64,000 nt of DNA, taken from positions 92,886-156,885 of the forward strand of contig NZ_JAFMSS010000011.1 of the NCBI RefSeq assembly GCF_017916295.1, read 5' to 3'. Every line of letters begins with the position of its first letter. Position 1 is the stretch's first letter. The position numbers were made by a program, and so were the translations under genes. The notes beneath the pieces are model-generated. The model worked only from the letters and a program-made list of their open reading frames with translations, ran no database searches and had not been told where the DNA came from. The DNA comes from Rubellimicrobium arenae (GTDB lineage Bacteria; Pseudomonadota; Alphaproteobacteria; Rhodobacterales; Rhodobacteraceae). Below are positions 16,797 through 25,423 of the stretch, in pieces.

Positions 16797-16864
16797 GCCC
16801 GGTCCACAGCCGGAGAAGGGCTGTGGCCCGCCACAACAAGAGCACTTGAAGGGGAGGAGACATC

Positions 16865-17830
16865 ATGTTCGTGATCACTCGACGGACGTTGGCCGCGGTC
16901 GCGGTTTCGCTTCTGGCGCTGCCAGCCGCCGCCCAGGACGCGGCGCCGCTGGAGTCGCTGTCCATCCTCGCGCCGTCCAGCGCCGGCTCGGGCTACGACC
17001 AGCTGGCCCGCGCGATCCAGCAGGTCATGACGGATGAAGGGCTCGCCTCGGGGATCGAGGTGGAGAACGTCGCGGGCGGTGGCGGGACCGTGGGGCTCGC
17101 GCAGTTCGTGACCTCCAACCCGCGCGGACCGGCCGCCATGGTGCTGGGCTTCGCGCTCGTCGGCGGCATCCTGACGACAGGCTCACCCGTCACGCTGGCC
17201 GATGTGGAGCCGGTCGCCCGGCTCATGGGCGAGAACGACGTGATCGTCGTCCCGGCCAATTCCGAGATCCAGGACCTCCAGGGCCTCGTGGCCGCCCTCA
17301 AGGCCGACCCGGCCGGCGTGTCTTGGGCGGGCGGCTCGATCGGGGGCATCGACCACGTCATCGCGGGCCTTTTCGCCAAGGCCGCTGGGGTGGACCCCAC
17401 CCAGATCAATTACGTCGTGCATGCCGGCGGCGGCGAGGTGCTGGCCTCGATCCTGGGCGGGCAGACGACGGTCGGCATCTCGGGCTACGAGGAGTTCGCG
17501 CCGCAGATCGAATCCGGCGACCTTCGCGCCCTGGGCGTCTCCGGGTCCGAACGGATCGAAGGCGTGGACGTGCCGACCTTCCAGGAAGGTGGCGTCGACC
17601 TCGCCGTGACGAACTGGCGCGGCATCGCCGCCCATCCCGCGATGTCCGACGAGGACAAGGCCGCGCTGGCCGCCGCGGTCGATGCCATGGTCAAGACCGA
17701 GGCCTGGTCCCAGTTGCTTCAGGAGCGGGGCTGGACGGACAACTATCTGCCCGCCGATGAATTCCGCACCTTCCTCGAAGAGGAAAACACCCGCGTTCAG
17801 ACCGCGTTGCAGGAAGCCGGCGTGCTCTGA
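16865..17830 (+). CDS. tctC: Tripartite tricarboxylate transporter substrate-binding protein (Bug/TctC)
   Basis: 321 residues. Signal peptide ends near LPAAAQ. The mature protein has the Bug-family pattern: LSILAPSSAGSGYDQLARAIQ, GGGTVGLAQF, and a C-terminal helix ending EENTRVQTALQEAGVL. It captures a carboxylate in the periplasm and presents it to TctAB. Strong GGGGAGGAG ribosome-binding site. First of three consecutive transporter genes with short spacers. Confidence 0.94.
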   Translation: MFVITRRTLAAVAVSLLALPAAAQDAAPLESLSILAPSSAGSGYDQLARAIQQVMTDEGLASGIEVENVAGGGGTVGLAQFVTSNPRGPAAMVLGFALVGGILTTGSPVTLADVEPVARLMGENDVIVVPANSEIQDLQGLVAALKADPAGVSWAGGSIGGIDHVIAGLFAKAAGVDPTQINYVVHAGGGEVLASILGGQTTVGISGYEEFAPQIESGDLRALGVSGSERIEGVDVPTFQEGGVDLAVTNWRGIAAHPAMSDEDKAALAAAVDAMVKTEAWSQLLQERGWTDNYLPADEFRTFLEEENTRVQTALQEAGVL

Positions 17831-17854
17831 GACCAAGAGGGGAGGACGCACAGC

Positions 17855-18343
17855 ATGGGAGCTTTCCGCATCGGCGAAGCCATCCTGGGCCTCATCGCCT
17901 GCGTCCTTGCCGCCTATATCGCCTGGGGCACATGGACCGCTCCCGCCGTGGCCGCGCGGACGGTCGTGGGGCCGGGGGTGTTCCCGTCCCTGATCGCCGC
18001 CGGGCTTCTGGCGGTCGGCGTCCGGCTTCTCTATGACGCCCGGGCGCATGATACGCCGATGACGCCGATCCCTCCCATCGACTGGCCCGCGGTCCTGATC
18101 GTGGGCGGCTCCCTTCTCGCCTTTGTCCTGCTTCTTGAACGGTTGGGATGGGTCCTGTCGGGAACGCTGCTGTTCATGGGCGTGGCACGCGGCTTCGGCA
18201 GCCGGGCCTGGCTGCTCAGCGCGGTGATCGGGCTTGTCCTCACGATCCTGGTGTTCGTGATCTTCGACGGCGGACTCGGGCTCAACCTGCCCGTCGGGGA
18301 ATGGATCGAGCCGGTTCTGGAACCCACGGGCCTTCTGGGCTGA
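17855..18343 (+). CDS. tctB: Tripartite tricarboxylate transporter small membrane subunit (TctB)
   Basis: 162 residues, four predicted membrane helices (FRIGEAILGLIACVLAAYIAW at the N-terminus, others at about 45-60, 75-110 and 120-140). The size, topology and position between tctC and tctA identify the poorly conserved TctB subunit. A GGGGAGGA ribosome-binding site lies 10 nt before the ATG. Confidence 0.9.
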   Translation: MGAFRIGEAILGLIACVLAAYIAWGTWTAPAVAARTVVGPGVFPSLIAAGLLAVGVRLLYDARAHDTPMTPIPPIDWPAVLIVGGSLLAFVLLLERLGWVLSGTLLFMGVARGFGSRAWLLSAVIGLVLTILVFVIFDGGLGLNLPVGEWIEPVLEPTGLLG

Positions 18344-18361
18344 CGGCGAGGGGAGCGACGC

Positions 18362-19858
18362 ATGGATACCGTTTACGCCCTGTTGCACGGCTTCGCGGTG
18401 GCGCTCACCCCGATCAACCTGTTCTGGTCGCTGGTGGGCGTGACGCTGGGAACGGCCATCGGCGTGCTGCCGGGGATCGGACCGGCCCTGACCATCGCGC
18501 TCCTGCTGCCGGTGACCTACGGCGCCGATCCCACCTCGGCCTTCATCATGTTCGCCGGGATCTACTACGGGGCGATGTACGGCGGCTCGACCGCCTCGAT
18601 CCTGCTCAACACCCCCGGCGAAAGCGCCTCGATCGTTACCGCCATCGACGGCAACGCCATGGCGCGGCGGGGTCGTGGGGCGCAGGCGCTGGCCACCGCC
18701 GCGATCGGCTCGTTCATCGCCGGGACCTTCGGAACCCTGGCCCTCACCTTCGCGGCGCCCCTGATGGTCCACTTGGCCCTGCTGTTCGGGCCGGCCGAGT
18801 ATTTCGCCCTGATGGTCCTCGCCCTCACGACCGTCACGGCGCTGCTGGGCCATTCCGTTTCGCGCGGTGTGTTCAGCCTGATGCTGGGCCTTGCCATGGG
18901 CCTTGTGGGGATCGACCTCCAGACCGGCCAGATGCGCTTCACGATGGGCGTGCGCGAACTGCTGGACGGCATCGACATCGTGGTCGTCGCCGTGGGCCTG
19001 TTCGCCGTGGGCGAGACGCTCTGGACCGCCGCCCGGCATCGCTTCGAGACGGAGGAGTTCCTGGGCTACGGCGGCTCCAAGTGGATGAGCCGAGAGGACT
19101 GGCGCCGCTCCTGGGGGCCGTGGCTCCGGGGCACCGCCATCGGATTTCCCATCGGGGTCCTGCCGGCGGGTGGCTCCGAGATCCCGACGTTCCTGAGCTA
19201 CATGGTCGAAAAGCGCCTGGCCAAGAACCCCGAGGAGTTCGGGCAGGGCGCCATCGAGGCGGTGGCCGGACCCGAGGCGGCCAACAACGCCTCGGCCGCG
19301 GGCGTGCTCGCACCGCTTCTCGCGCTGGGCCTCCCGACCTCCGCCACGGCGGCCATCATGCTCGCCGCGTTCCAGCAGTATGGGATCCAGCCCGGGCCGG
19401 CGCTGTTCGACAGCCAGCCCGAACTGGTCTGGGGCCTCATCGCCAGCCTTTACATCGGCAATGCGATGCTGCTGATCCTGAACCTTCCGCTCGCCGGCCT
19501 GTGGGTCAAGCTGCTCGCCATTCCGCGGCCCTGGCTCTACGCGGGCATCCTCATCTTCGCGACGATGGGGGCCTACACGCTCAACAACAACATCGTGGAC
19601 GTCGCGGCGCTCTGGATCATCGGCGTGATCGGGTTCGGGATGCGCGCCCTGGATGTCCCCATCGCGCCGGCCATCGTCGGGCTGATCCTGGGCCCCCTGG
19701 CCGAGCAGCAATTCCGCCGGGCGCTGGCCATCAGCCAAGGGGACGCGACCGTGTTCGTGACCCATCCCATCTCGCTCGTGCTGCTCCTGATCGCTGTGCT
19801 CATCGTGGCGCTCCCGCCGATCCTGCGGCGCCGGGCACGCTATCGCGCGGCCACATGA
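18362..19858 (+). CDS. tctA: Tripartite tricarboxylate transporter large permease (TctA)
   Basis: 498 residues, 10-12 membrane helices. Highly conserved TctA features are readable: GVLPGIGPALTIALLLPVTY near the N-terminus, GAMYGGSTASILLNTPGE, and GLPTSATAAIMLAA in the second half. It is the secondary-active channel that imports the carboxylate bound by TctC. It ends 28 bp before the Ldh2-type gene, so the transporter and a dehydrogenase are probably one transcript. Confidence 0.95.
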   Translation: MDTVYALLHGFAVALTPINLFWSLVGVTLGTAIGVLPGIGPALTIALLLPVTYGADPTSAFIMFAGIYYGAMYGGSTASILLNTPGESASIVTAIDGNAMARRGRGAQALATAAIGSFIAGTFGTLALTFAAPLMVHLALLFGPAEYFALMVLALTTVTALLGHSVSRGVFSLMLGLAMGLVGIDLQTGQMRFTMGVRELLDGIDIVVVAVGLFAVGETLWTAARHRFETEEFLGYGGSKWMSREDWRRSWGPWLRGTAIGFPIGVLPAGGSEIPTFLSYMVEKRLAKNPEEFGQGAIEAVAGPEAANNASAAGVLAPLLALGLPTSATAAIMLAAFQQYGIQPGPALFDSQPELVWGLIASLYIGNAMLLILNLPLAGLWVKLLAIPRPWLYAGILIFATMGAYTLNNNIVDVAALWIIGVIGFGMRALDVPIAPAIVGLILGPLAEQQFRRALAISQGDATVFVTHPISLVLLLIAVLIVALPPILRRRARYRAAT

Positions 19859-19886
19859 TCCCGATGGTCCTGACCCCGGAACAGCG

Positions 19887-20969
19887 ATGAACACGACCCG
19901 CTACTTCGCCCCGGAGGCGCTTGCCGGCTTCGCCGCGGCACTCTTCGCCGGCGCGGGACTTTCTCCGGATCACGCGGGCACGATCGGGGCTGACCTCGTG
20001 CGGGCCAACCTCCGGGGCATCGACTCCCATGGGGTCGCGCGCATCCCGATGTACCTGGACCGGCTCCGGCGCGGCCTGGTGAACGCCCGCCCGGACGTAA
20101 GGGTCAGCAACGTCGCAGGGGCCGTGTCGCTGGTGGACGGGGACGACGCGATGGGGTTCATCCCCGCCCATCTGGCGATGGACGAGGCGGTGCGGCTGGC
20201 CGGGCCGTCGGGGATCGGGCTCGTCGGAGTGCGGCGTTCCACCCATTTCGGCATGGGCGCGCTTTATGCGCTCCAGGCGATCGAGGCCGGGATGGTGTCG
20301 CTGATTTTCACCAACTCCTCGCCCGCGATCGCGATGTGGGGCGGACGCACCCCGTTCCTGGGCGCCAGTCCGATGGCCGCCGGTGTTCCAGGGGGCCGCC
20401 ATCCGCCCTTTGTCATGGACATGTCGATGACGGTCATCGCCCGGGGCAAGATCCGCCTGGCCGCACAACGGGGGGAGCGCATTCCCGAAGGTCTCGCCTT
20501 GGACAGGGACGGTGTTCCGACGACGGACGCCCAGGCGGCCTTCGAGGGCGTGTGCCTACCCTTCGGCGGCGTCAAGGGCTCCGTCCTGGGCACCCTGATG
20601 GACCTGATGGCAGGTGTGCTGACCGGCGCCAACTTCGGCGGCGAGGTCAAGAGCCTCTACTTCGACCATTCGGAGCCGCAGAACGTGGGCCATACGTTCA
20701 TTGCGATCCGGCCCGACCTGTTCCTGTCCCTGACCGACTTCGAAGCGCGGATAGACGCCTTCTACGAACGCATCAAGACGCTTCCCCGCGCCGCTGGCAC
20801 CGACGAGATCCTCCTGCCCGGCGAACCCGAGTCGCGGACCGAGGCGGCGCGGCGGCGCACCGGGATTCCGGTCGGCCCCGAGGTCGCCGGCGAACTCCGC
20901 GCGGAGGCCGAGCGCGCCGGGGTTCCCTGGCCAGAGGGTGCCGCAGAGCCGCTGGACGCCCTGGCATGA
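19887..20969 (+). CDS. Ldh2/YlbC-type malate/lactate dehydrogenase-family oxidoreductase
   Basis: 360 residues. The family uses NAD(P)H with 2-hydroxy acids, ureidoglycolate or imino acids, and lacks a Rossmann fold. Marks: catalytic His48 in RGIDSHGVAR, then RRSTHFGMGALYALQA, TNSSPAIAMWGG, and the C-terminal PFGGVKGSVLGTLMDLMAGVL loop. Its place after tctCBA implies it oxidises or reduces the imported hydroxy-acid, in concert with the isopropylmalate-dehydrogenase-like enzyme upstream. The C-terminus is somewhat longer than usual and Glu/Arg-rich. Confidence 0.92.
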   Translation: MNTTRYFAPEALAGFAAALFAGAGLSPDHAGTIGADLVRANLRGIDSHGVARIPMYLDRLRRGLVNARPDVRVSNVAGAVSLVDGDDAMGFIPAHLAMDEAVRLAGPSGIGLVGVRRSTHFGMGALYALQAIEAGMVSLIFTNSSPAIAMWGGRTPFLGASPMAAGVPGGRHPPFVMDMSMTVIARGKIRLAAQRGERIPEGLALDRDGVPTTDAQAAFEGVCLPFGGVKGSVLGTLMDLMAGVLTGANFGGEVKSLYFDHSEPQNVGHTFIAIRPDLFLSLTDFEARIDAFYERIKTLPRAAGTDEILLPGEPESRTEAARRRTGIPVGPEVAGELRAEAERAGVPWPEGAAEPLDALA

Positions 20970-21344
20970 ACCCGGAACCGGGCCGATGCCGCAGGCCAGC
21001 ACTGCACGAGGGACGACGAGGATGAACGGCATCACGGTCGTCGGCCCGGGCCTGTCCATCCGGCCCCACTTCCACGACTGCCGAGCATCGCGGTTCCCGC
21101 CGGCAGGCGGCGCCACAGCGCGGATCGACGGCCTGCGCCACGATCGCCGGCCTGCGGACGCCTCTCGGATCCCGTCAGCGGTGCCGCCCCGGATTCCGAA
21201 CATGGCGGAGACGGCGCCGATGCGGATCTCCTGGACCCATGCGTCGGCTGACCCGACGCGGTGCCTGGCCCCCAGCGGGGCGGCCCGACCATGCCGATGA
21301 TGCGCCATCCCGGCACCACGACGTTCCCGCGAGGACGCTAGGCC
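20970..21344 (+). other. 375-bp gap without a convincing gene
   Basis: Between the Ldh2-type gene and the AbrB-type gene. A frame from ATG 21022 begins MNGITVVGPGLSIRPHF and runs to 21300, but after about 20 residues it becomes a low-complexity Arg/Ala/Pro string as expected of chance reading frames in GC-rich DNA. It could be the remnant of a decayed small gene. No hairpin, tRNA or operator stands out. Confidence 0.4.
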
Positions 21345-22379
21345 GTGCCCGCGCCATGGCTCCGCCGCCTCCTGACCCTCGCCCTTGCTGCGACGGGCCT
21401 GCTCCTGGCGCTCGGAACCGGGCTGCCGTTGCCCTTCCTGTTCGGCCCCATGCTGGCCTGCTTGGCCGCCGCCCTGATGGGCGCGCCGCTTCTGGGTCTC
21501 GGAGAGCTCTCCACGGCGGCCCGCACCGTGCTCGGCGTGGCGGTCGGAGCATCCGTCACGCCCGAGTTGCTCCGGCAGTTACCGGCGATGGCCGCGTCGC
21601 TCGCGATCGTGCCTCTTTACGTGGTGCTGATCGGCGCCGTGGGCATCCCGTTCTTCCGCAAGGTCTGCGGCTTCGATCTTGTCACGGCGTTCTTCGCCGC
21701 CATGCCGGGCGGCGCGCAGGACATGGTCCTGTTCGGCAAGGAAGCGGGGGCGGATGTCCGCAGCCTGAGCCTGATCCACGCCACCCGAGTCGCGGTGATC
21801 GTCAGCGTCGCGCCTGCCCTCCTGACGGGGGTCTACGGCGTCTCGCTCGACCGTCCCCTGGGGGAGTCGGCCGCCAGCCTGCCCATCTCCGAAATGGCGA
21901 TCATGGCTGTTGCCGCCCTGGTCGGATGGAAGCTGGGCGAACGCGTGGGCCTGTTCGGGGCCGCGATCCTCGGCCCCCTCATCCTGACCCTGGCGCTCTC
22001 GCTCCTGGGCGTCGTTCACGAGCGTCCCCCGCGCGAGGCGCTTCAGGCGGCCCAGTTCCTGATCGGGATCGGCATCGGCGTGCACTACGTCGGCGTGACC
22101 TGGCGGGAGTTGCGCCGCACGATCGGCGTCAGCGCCCTGTTCATGGTGATACTGGCCGTGCTCGCCGGAGCCGTCGCCGAGGCCGTGGTGCTCCTTGGTC
22201 TGGCGCCGCCCGTGGAGGCCTTCCTGGCCTTCGCCCCCGGCGGGCAGGCCGAGATGACGGTGCTAGCGATCGTCGCCGGGGCCGAGCTGGGCTTTGTGGT
22301 GCTCCATCACCTCGCACGGATCCTGATCGTGCTGCTGGGTGCGCCGCTCCTGATGCGCATGCTCCGGCCGCGCCGCTAG
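21345..22379 (+). CDS. AbrB-family (ammonia monooxygenase-like) membrane protein
   Basis: 344 residues with about ten hydrophobic helices in two similar halves. Characteristic stretches are PLPFLFGPMLACLAAALMG, AMPGGAQDMVLFGKEAGADVRSLSLIHATRV and, in the second half, FAPGGQAEMTVLAIVAGAELGFVVLHHLARI. These identify the family often annotated as AbrB-type regulator; it is a membrane protein, not a DNA-binding one. The family is frequent beside tricarboxylate transporter genes, as here. Starts with GTG at 21345. Transport substrate unknown. Confidence 0.88.
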   Translation: MPAPWLRRLLTLALAATGLLLALGTGLPLPFLFGPMLACLAAALMGAPLLGLGELSTAARTVLGVAVGASVTPELLRQLPAMAASLAIVPLYVVLIGAVGIPFFRKVCGFDLVTAFFAAMPGGAQDMVLFGKEAGADVRSLSLIHATRVAVIVSVAPALLTGVYGVSLDRPLGESAASLPISEMAIMAVAALVGWKLGERVGLFGAAILGPLILTLALSLLGVVHERPPREALQAAQFLIGIGIGVHYVGVTWRELRRTIGVSALFMVILAVLAGAVAEAVVLLGLAPPVEAFLAFAPGGQAEMTVLAIVAGAELGFVVLHHLARILIVLLGAPLLMRMLRPRR

Positions 22380-22422
22380 CCGCGCCGATCGCAGCAGGCT
22401 CTTGCGTCCAAGGCATGGGCCG

Positions 22423-22437
22423 GGGCTGCCCCAGCCC
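22423..22437. terminator. Short stem-loop between convergent genes
   Basis: GGGCTG-CCC-CAGCCC in the 67-bp gap between the AbrB-type gene and the convergent PotD-like gene. Placement suits a bidirectional terminator, but no T-run is present. Confidence 0.3.
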
Positions 22438-22446
22438 AGCCCGGAG

Positions 22447-23496
22447 TCAGAATCCGGCCTTGATCTCCTCGAAGGTCTGGGCGTGGCGTTCGCGCGACTC
22501 GATGGAGATCGGCAGCTGGGCAAAGATCGGGGCGCTGATCTGGCCGATCCCGCTCGCCTCGAGCACATCCGCGGGGATCTGCTCGGCCAAGGCTACCGCG
22601 TTGGCGTGGCCCCACCCGTTCGACGCCAGGGCCGCCGTGGAGGAGGGCGCCAGGAACGCGTTCACGTAATCGTAGACCTTGTCCTCGGAGCCGGGGCCGT
22701 TGACCATGTTGACGAGGCCGCAAAGCCAGATGGAGGAGCCCTCCTGGGGCTCGCGCTGGAAGCCGATGGGGCGGCCTTCCTCCTTCATGGTGGGGAAGGT
22801 CTCGTTCCAGGCCCAGGCCACGAGCACCTCGCCCGTGCTCATCAGTTGCGCCAGCTCGGCGGGGTCGGTCCAGTAGGTGCGCAGGTTGGGGTGCACCTCG
22901 CGGAGCCACTGGGCGGCGGCCTCGAACTGCGCGTCGGTGACGTTGGTCCAGTCGGTCACGCCGGTGGCGAGGTAGGCCAGCGCCCAGGCGTCGTCCACGT
23001 TGTCGGGCAGGGCGATGCGCCCGGCGTATTTGGGGTTCTTGAACACCTCCAGGCTCGCCACGTCCTCGGCCGGCACCTCGTCGGGGTTGTAGGCGATCGC
23101 CGTGGTGCCGAAGTAGGTGGGTAGGAAGTACACCTCCCCGCCCGCGCCGACAGAGGTGCCGGTCAGGTTGGCGTCCAGGTTGGCGTAGTCGGTGATCCTG
23201 GACGTGTCCCAGGGTTCGATGAGGCCAGACTCCTGCCATTTCGGCACGCTGCCCGCGCAGATCGAGGTGACGTCGGTCTGGAACCCGGACCTGATCTTCT
23301 GGAAGGCTTCCTCCTCGTCGCCGAAGAACGAGAACGTGGGCGAGGCGCCGTATCGTTCCACATAGGCGCCGTGGAACTCCGGCCGCTCGAAGCCGGGGTA
23401 GTCGAAAACCAGGAGCTCGGAGTCCTGCGCCCGAACGCCCCCGCCAACGGACAAGGCCAGTATCGCGGCGAGGCCGAAAAGTGCCGTGGTCTTCAT
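22447..23496 (-). CDS. Orphan PotD/PotF-type ABC substrate-binding protein
   Basis: 349 residues. Signal peptide ends near VRAQ (residue 23). The protein follows the polyamine-binding-protein pattern: LLVFDYPGFERPEF, GFQTDVTSICAGSVPKWQESGLIEPWD, YFLPTYFGTTAIAYNPDEV, and a C-terminal EEIKAGF. It delivers a polyamine-like or small organic ligand to an ABC permease, but no permease or ATPase genes adjoin it, so partners must be elsewhere or lost. It lies downstream of the FGGY kinase on the same strand, separated by 285 bp and a very strong hairpin, so it is probably transcribed alone. Confidence 0.9.
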   Translation of the reverse strand: MKTTALFGLAAILALSVGGGVRAQDSELLVFDYPGFERPEFHGAYVERYGASPTFSFFGDEEEAFQKIRSGFQTDVTSICAGSVPKWQESGLIEPWDTSRITDYANLDANLTGTSVGAGGEVYFLPTYFGTTAIAYNPDEVPAEDVASLEVFKNPKYAGRIALPDNVDDAWALAYLATGVTDWTNVTDAQFEAAAQWLREVHPNLRTYWTDPAELAQLMSTGEVLVAWAWNETFPTMKEEGRPIGFQREPQEGSSIWLCGLVNMVNGPGSEDKVYDYVNAFLAPSSTAALASNGWGHANAVALAEQIPADVLEASGIGQISAPIFAQLPISIESRERHAQTFEEIKAGF

Positions 23497-23715
23497 GTGT
23501 CAGTCTTCCCTGTTGAACGTCCTCCGTGCGCCCGAGGTTATCGCGGCGTCGGAACCCAACAAGCCCGAAGCCGACCGACGCGACGGCCGAACCTTGGCCC
23601 GGGCCTCGTCCGCCGAAAAACGAGGCGACGCCAGGGACGGCGGCTACCGGCGGCTGCACCGTCCCGGCAGGCAGGACCGGCTCCGCACGATCCGATCCGG
23701 GTCCGGCCACGGGGC

Positions 23716-23748
23716 CCCGGGCCCCCGTGTCAGGACAGGGGGCCCGGG
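23716..23748 (-). terminator. Very stable hairpin downstream of the FGGY kinase gene
   Basis: CCCGGGCCCCC (23716-23726) and GGGGGCCCGGG (23738-23748) form a perfect 11-bp all-GC stem. The 11-nt loop can pair further (TGT/ACA). It sits 33 bp past the kinase stop and probably ends or attenuates that transcript before the PotD-like gene. No T-run. Nothing else is seen in the 285-bp gap 23497-23781. Confidence 0.5.
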
Positions 23749-23781
23749 ACGAGACTCTCCCCGATCCGCGCGACCCGAGGG

Positions 23782-25332
23782 TCAGGCGGCGTCGGGGAGG
23801 GTGCGGGACAACCGGTTGAACAAGGGCGAAAGCGACTGGAGCGCGTCGATATAGGCATCGACATAGGCGGCGTAGGCGCGCGTCCGTTCGGGCCGGGGCC
23901 GCGTCATGACCCGCGTCGGTCCGGCAAAGCGGCGGGCCGTCTCCCGGATGTCGGGAAAGAGGCCCACCGCGTGACCCGCGACGATGGCCGCGCCCAGCGT
24001 GCCGAACTCCTCCCGGTCCATGCAGCGGTACTCCAGCCCCAGGACGTCGGACTTGATCTGCCGCAGGACCTCGGATTTCGCGCCGCCGCCGATGTTCACC
24101 GCAAAGGTCGGGTCGTAGCCCGGCGCGATCTCCCGCACGGCCCGGAGGTAGAGCGCGTATTCGTAGGCGATGCTTTCCATGATCGCGCGAACCATGTGGG
24201 GCTTTTCGTGCCGCCAGGTCAGGCCCAGGAAGGCCCCGCGCATGTCGGGATCGTTGGGCGTGTTGCGGCCCGACAGGTGCGGCAGGAAGATCAGCTTCTC
24301 CGAACCCGGCGGAATCTGCCCGGCGGCCTGCGCGAGCGCGTCATAGGGATTGACGCCCCTGGTCTCCCAATCCGCCTTTTCCATCGGCGAGAGGGTGTCG
24401 CGGAACCAGCGAAGGTTGAGGCCGCCGCCCGCGACATAGGCCATCGGGAAGTAGAGCCCTGGCACCACGTGGGGGCAGGTCATCAGGCAGCGATAGGTCG
24501 TGTCGGTGCCGAATCGGTCGATCACCGTGGCAAAGACGGACGCCGTGCCGGAGGTGTCGAAGACGGCACCGGGATCCACCAGCCCGCCGCCCAGGACGTT
24601 GGCGCTCTGGTCGCCGCAGCCCGCCGCGATCGGAAGGCCCTCGGGCAGGCCCATGGCGGCGGCCCATTCCGGGCGCAGGTGCCCGATGATCTCCCAGGGC
24701 TCGCAGATGCGGGGCAGCTTCTCGGTGGTCAGGCCGAACCTGGCAAGGAGTTGCTCGTTCCAGGTGAAGGTCTCGCCCGAGCCGAAGCCCGAGAACACGA
24801 TGTAGGTCCGGTCCATGAAGGCGTCGGCGCCCTTCAGCCCGGCCAGCTTGCCCGCTGCGTAGGCGGCCGGCTGGATGAAGCTGGCCACCCGGTTCCACAC
24901 CTCGGGCTGGTCGCGCCAGTACAGGAGCTTGGGCGCGTGATTGAACGCCAGCGCCATCCCGCAGGTGCGGATGATCTCCTCCTCATGCGGGCGCAGCTCC
25001 TCGAGCCACGGCGCGCAGCGGGTGTCGAGCCAGCTGTCGTAATGCGTCACCGGGTTCCAGTCCGCATCGACCGCCATGAGCCCGGCCATCTGCCCGTCGA
25101 GCGCCATGGCGGCGATCCGTTCGGGCCCAAGACCGGCGCGCGACATCGCCGTGCGCACCGTGTTCAGGACCGAGGTGAAGATGTCCTCGGGGTCCTGCTC
25201 CACGAGGCCGGGACCCGGATAGCGCAGGATCGACTCCTCGAAGGCCTCGCCCTTCAGCTGCCCCGCGCTGTCGTAGATCCCGGCCTTGGTTCCGGTCGTG
25301 CCGATGTCGACACCGATCACATGGTCCTGCAT
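23782..25332 (-). CDS. FGGY-family carbohydrate kinase
   Basis: 516 residues. The N-terminal ATPase fold starts MQDHVIGVDIGTTGTKAGIYD, followed by ALDGQMAGLMAVD; the second domain has AGCGDQSANVLGGGLVDPGAVFDTSGTAS and a C-terminal NIGGGAKSEVLRQIKSDVLG. The architecture is that of xylulokinase/erythritol-kinase relatives. The ATG at 25332 is the natural family start; upstream in-frame sequence is not conserved. It phosphorylates a pentulose, hexulose or polyol. Together with the dehydrogenase, RpiR regulator and ribose-type importer next door it defines a polyol/ketose catabolic locus. Confidence 0.93.
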   Translation of the reverse strand: MQDHVIGVDIGTTGTKAGIYDSAGQLKGEAFEESILRYPGPGLVEQDPEDIFTSVLNTVRTAMSRAGLGPERIAAMALDGQMAGLMAVDADWNPVTHYDSWLDTRCAPWLEELRPHEEEIIRTCGMALAFNHAPKLLYWRDQPEVWNRVASFIQPAAYAAGKLAGLKGADAFMDRTYIVFSGFGSGETFTWNEQLLARFGLTTEKLPRICEPWEIIGHLRPEWAAAMGLPEGLPIAAGCGDQSANVLGGGLVDPGAVFDTSGTASVFATVIDRFGTDTTYRCLMTCPHVVPGLYFPMAYVAGGGLNLRWFRDTLSPMEKADWETRGVNPYDALAQAAGQIPPGSEKLIFLPHLSGRNTPNDPDMRGAFLGLTWRHEKPHMVRAIMESIAYEYALYLRAVREIAPGYDPTFAVNIGGGAKSEVLRQIKSDVLGLEYRCMDREEFGTLGAAIVAGHAVGLFPDIRETARRFAGPTRVMTRPRPERTRAYAAYVDAYIDALQSLSPLFNRLSRTLPDAA

Positions 25333-25423
25333 TGGCTCCTCCCGTTTTTGTCGGGCGGGGCTGCGCGGATCCGCGCGGCCTCGCCTCGTGTTCACCCGCG
25401 GTCCTGCCGGACGGCGGCTGGCG

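Noticed and set aside
17183..19894. 903-codon open frame on the minus strand
   Set aside because: It is antisense to tctC-tctB-tctA, which have full family motifs; the minus-strand product is a chance Gly/His/Arg/Asp-rich string.
20938..21300. Small gene between the Ldh2-type and AbrB-type genes
   Set aside because: No ribosome-binding site of note, low-complexity product, overlapping the Ldh2-type gene in its longest form; listed only as a possible remnant.
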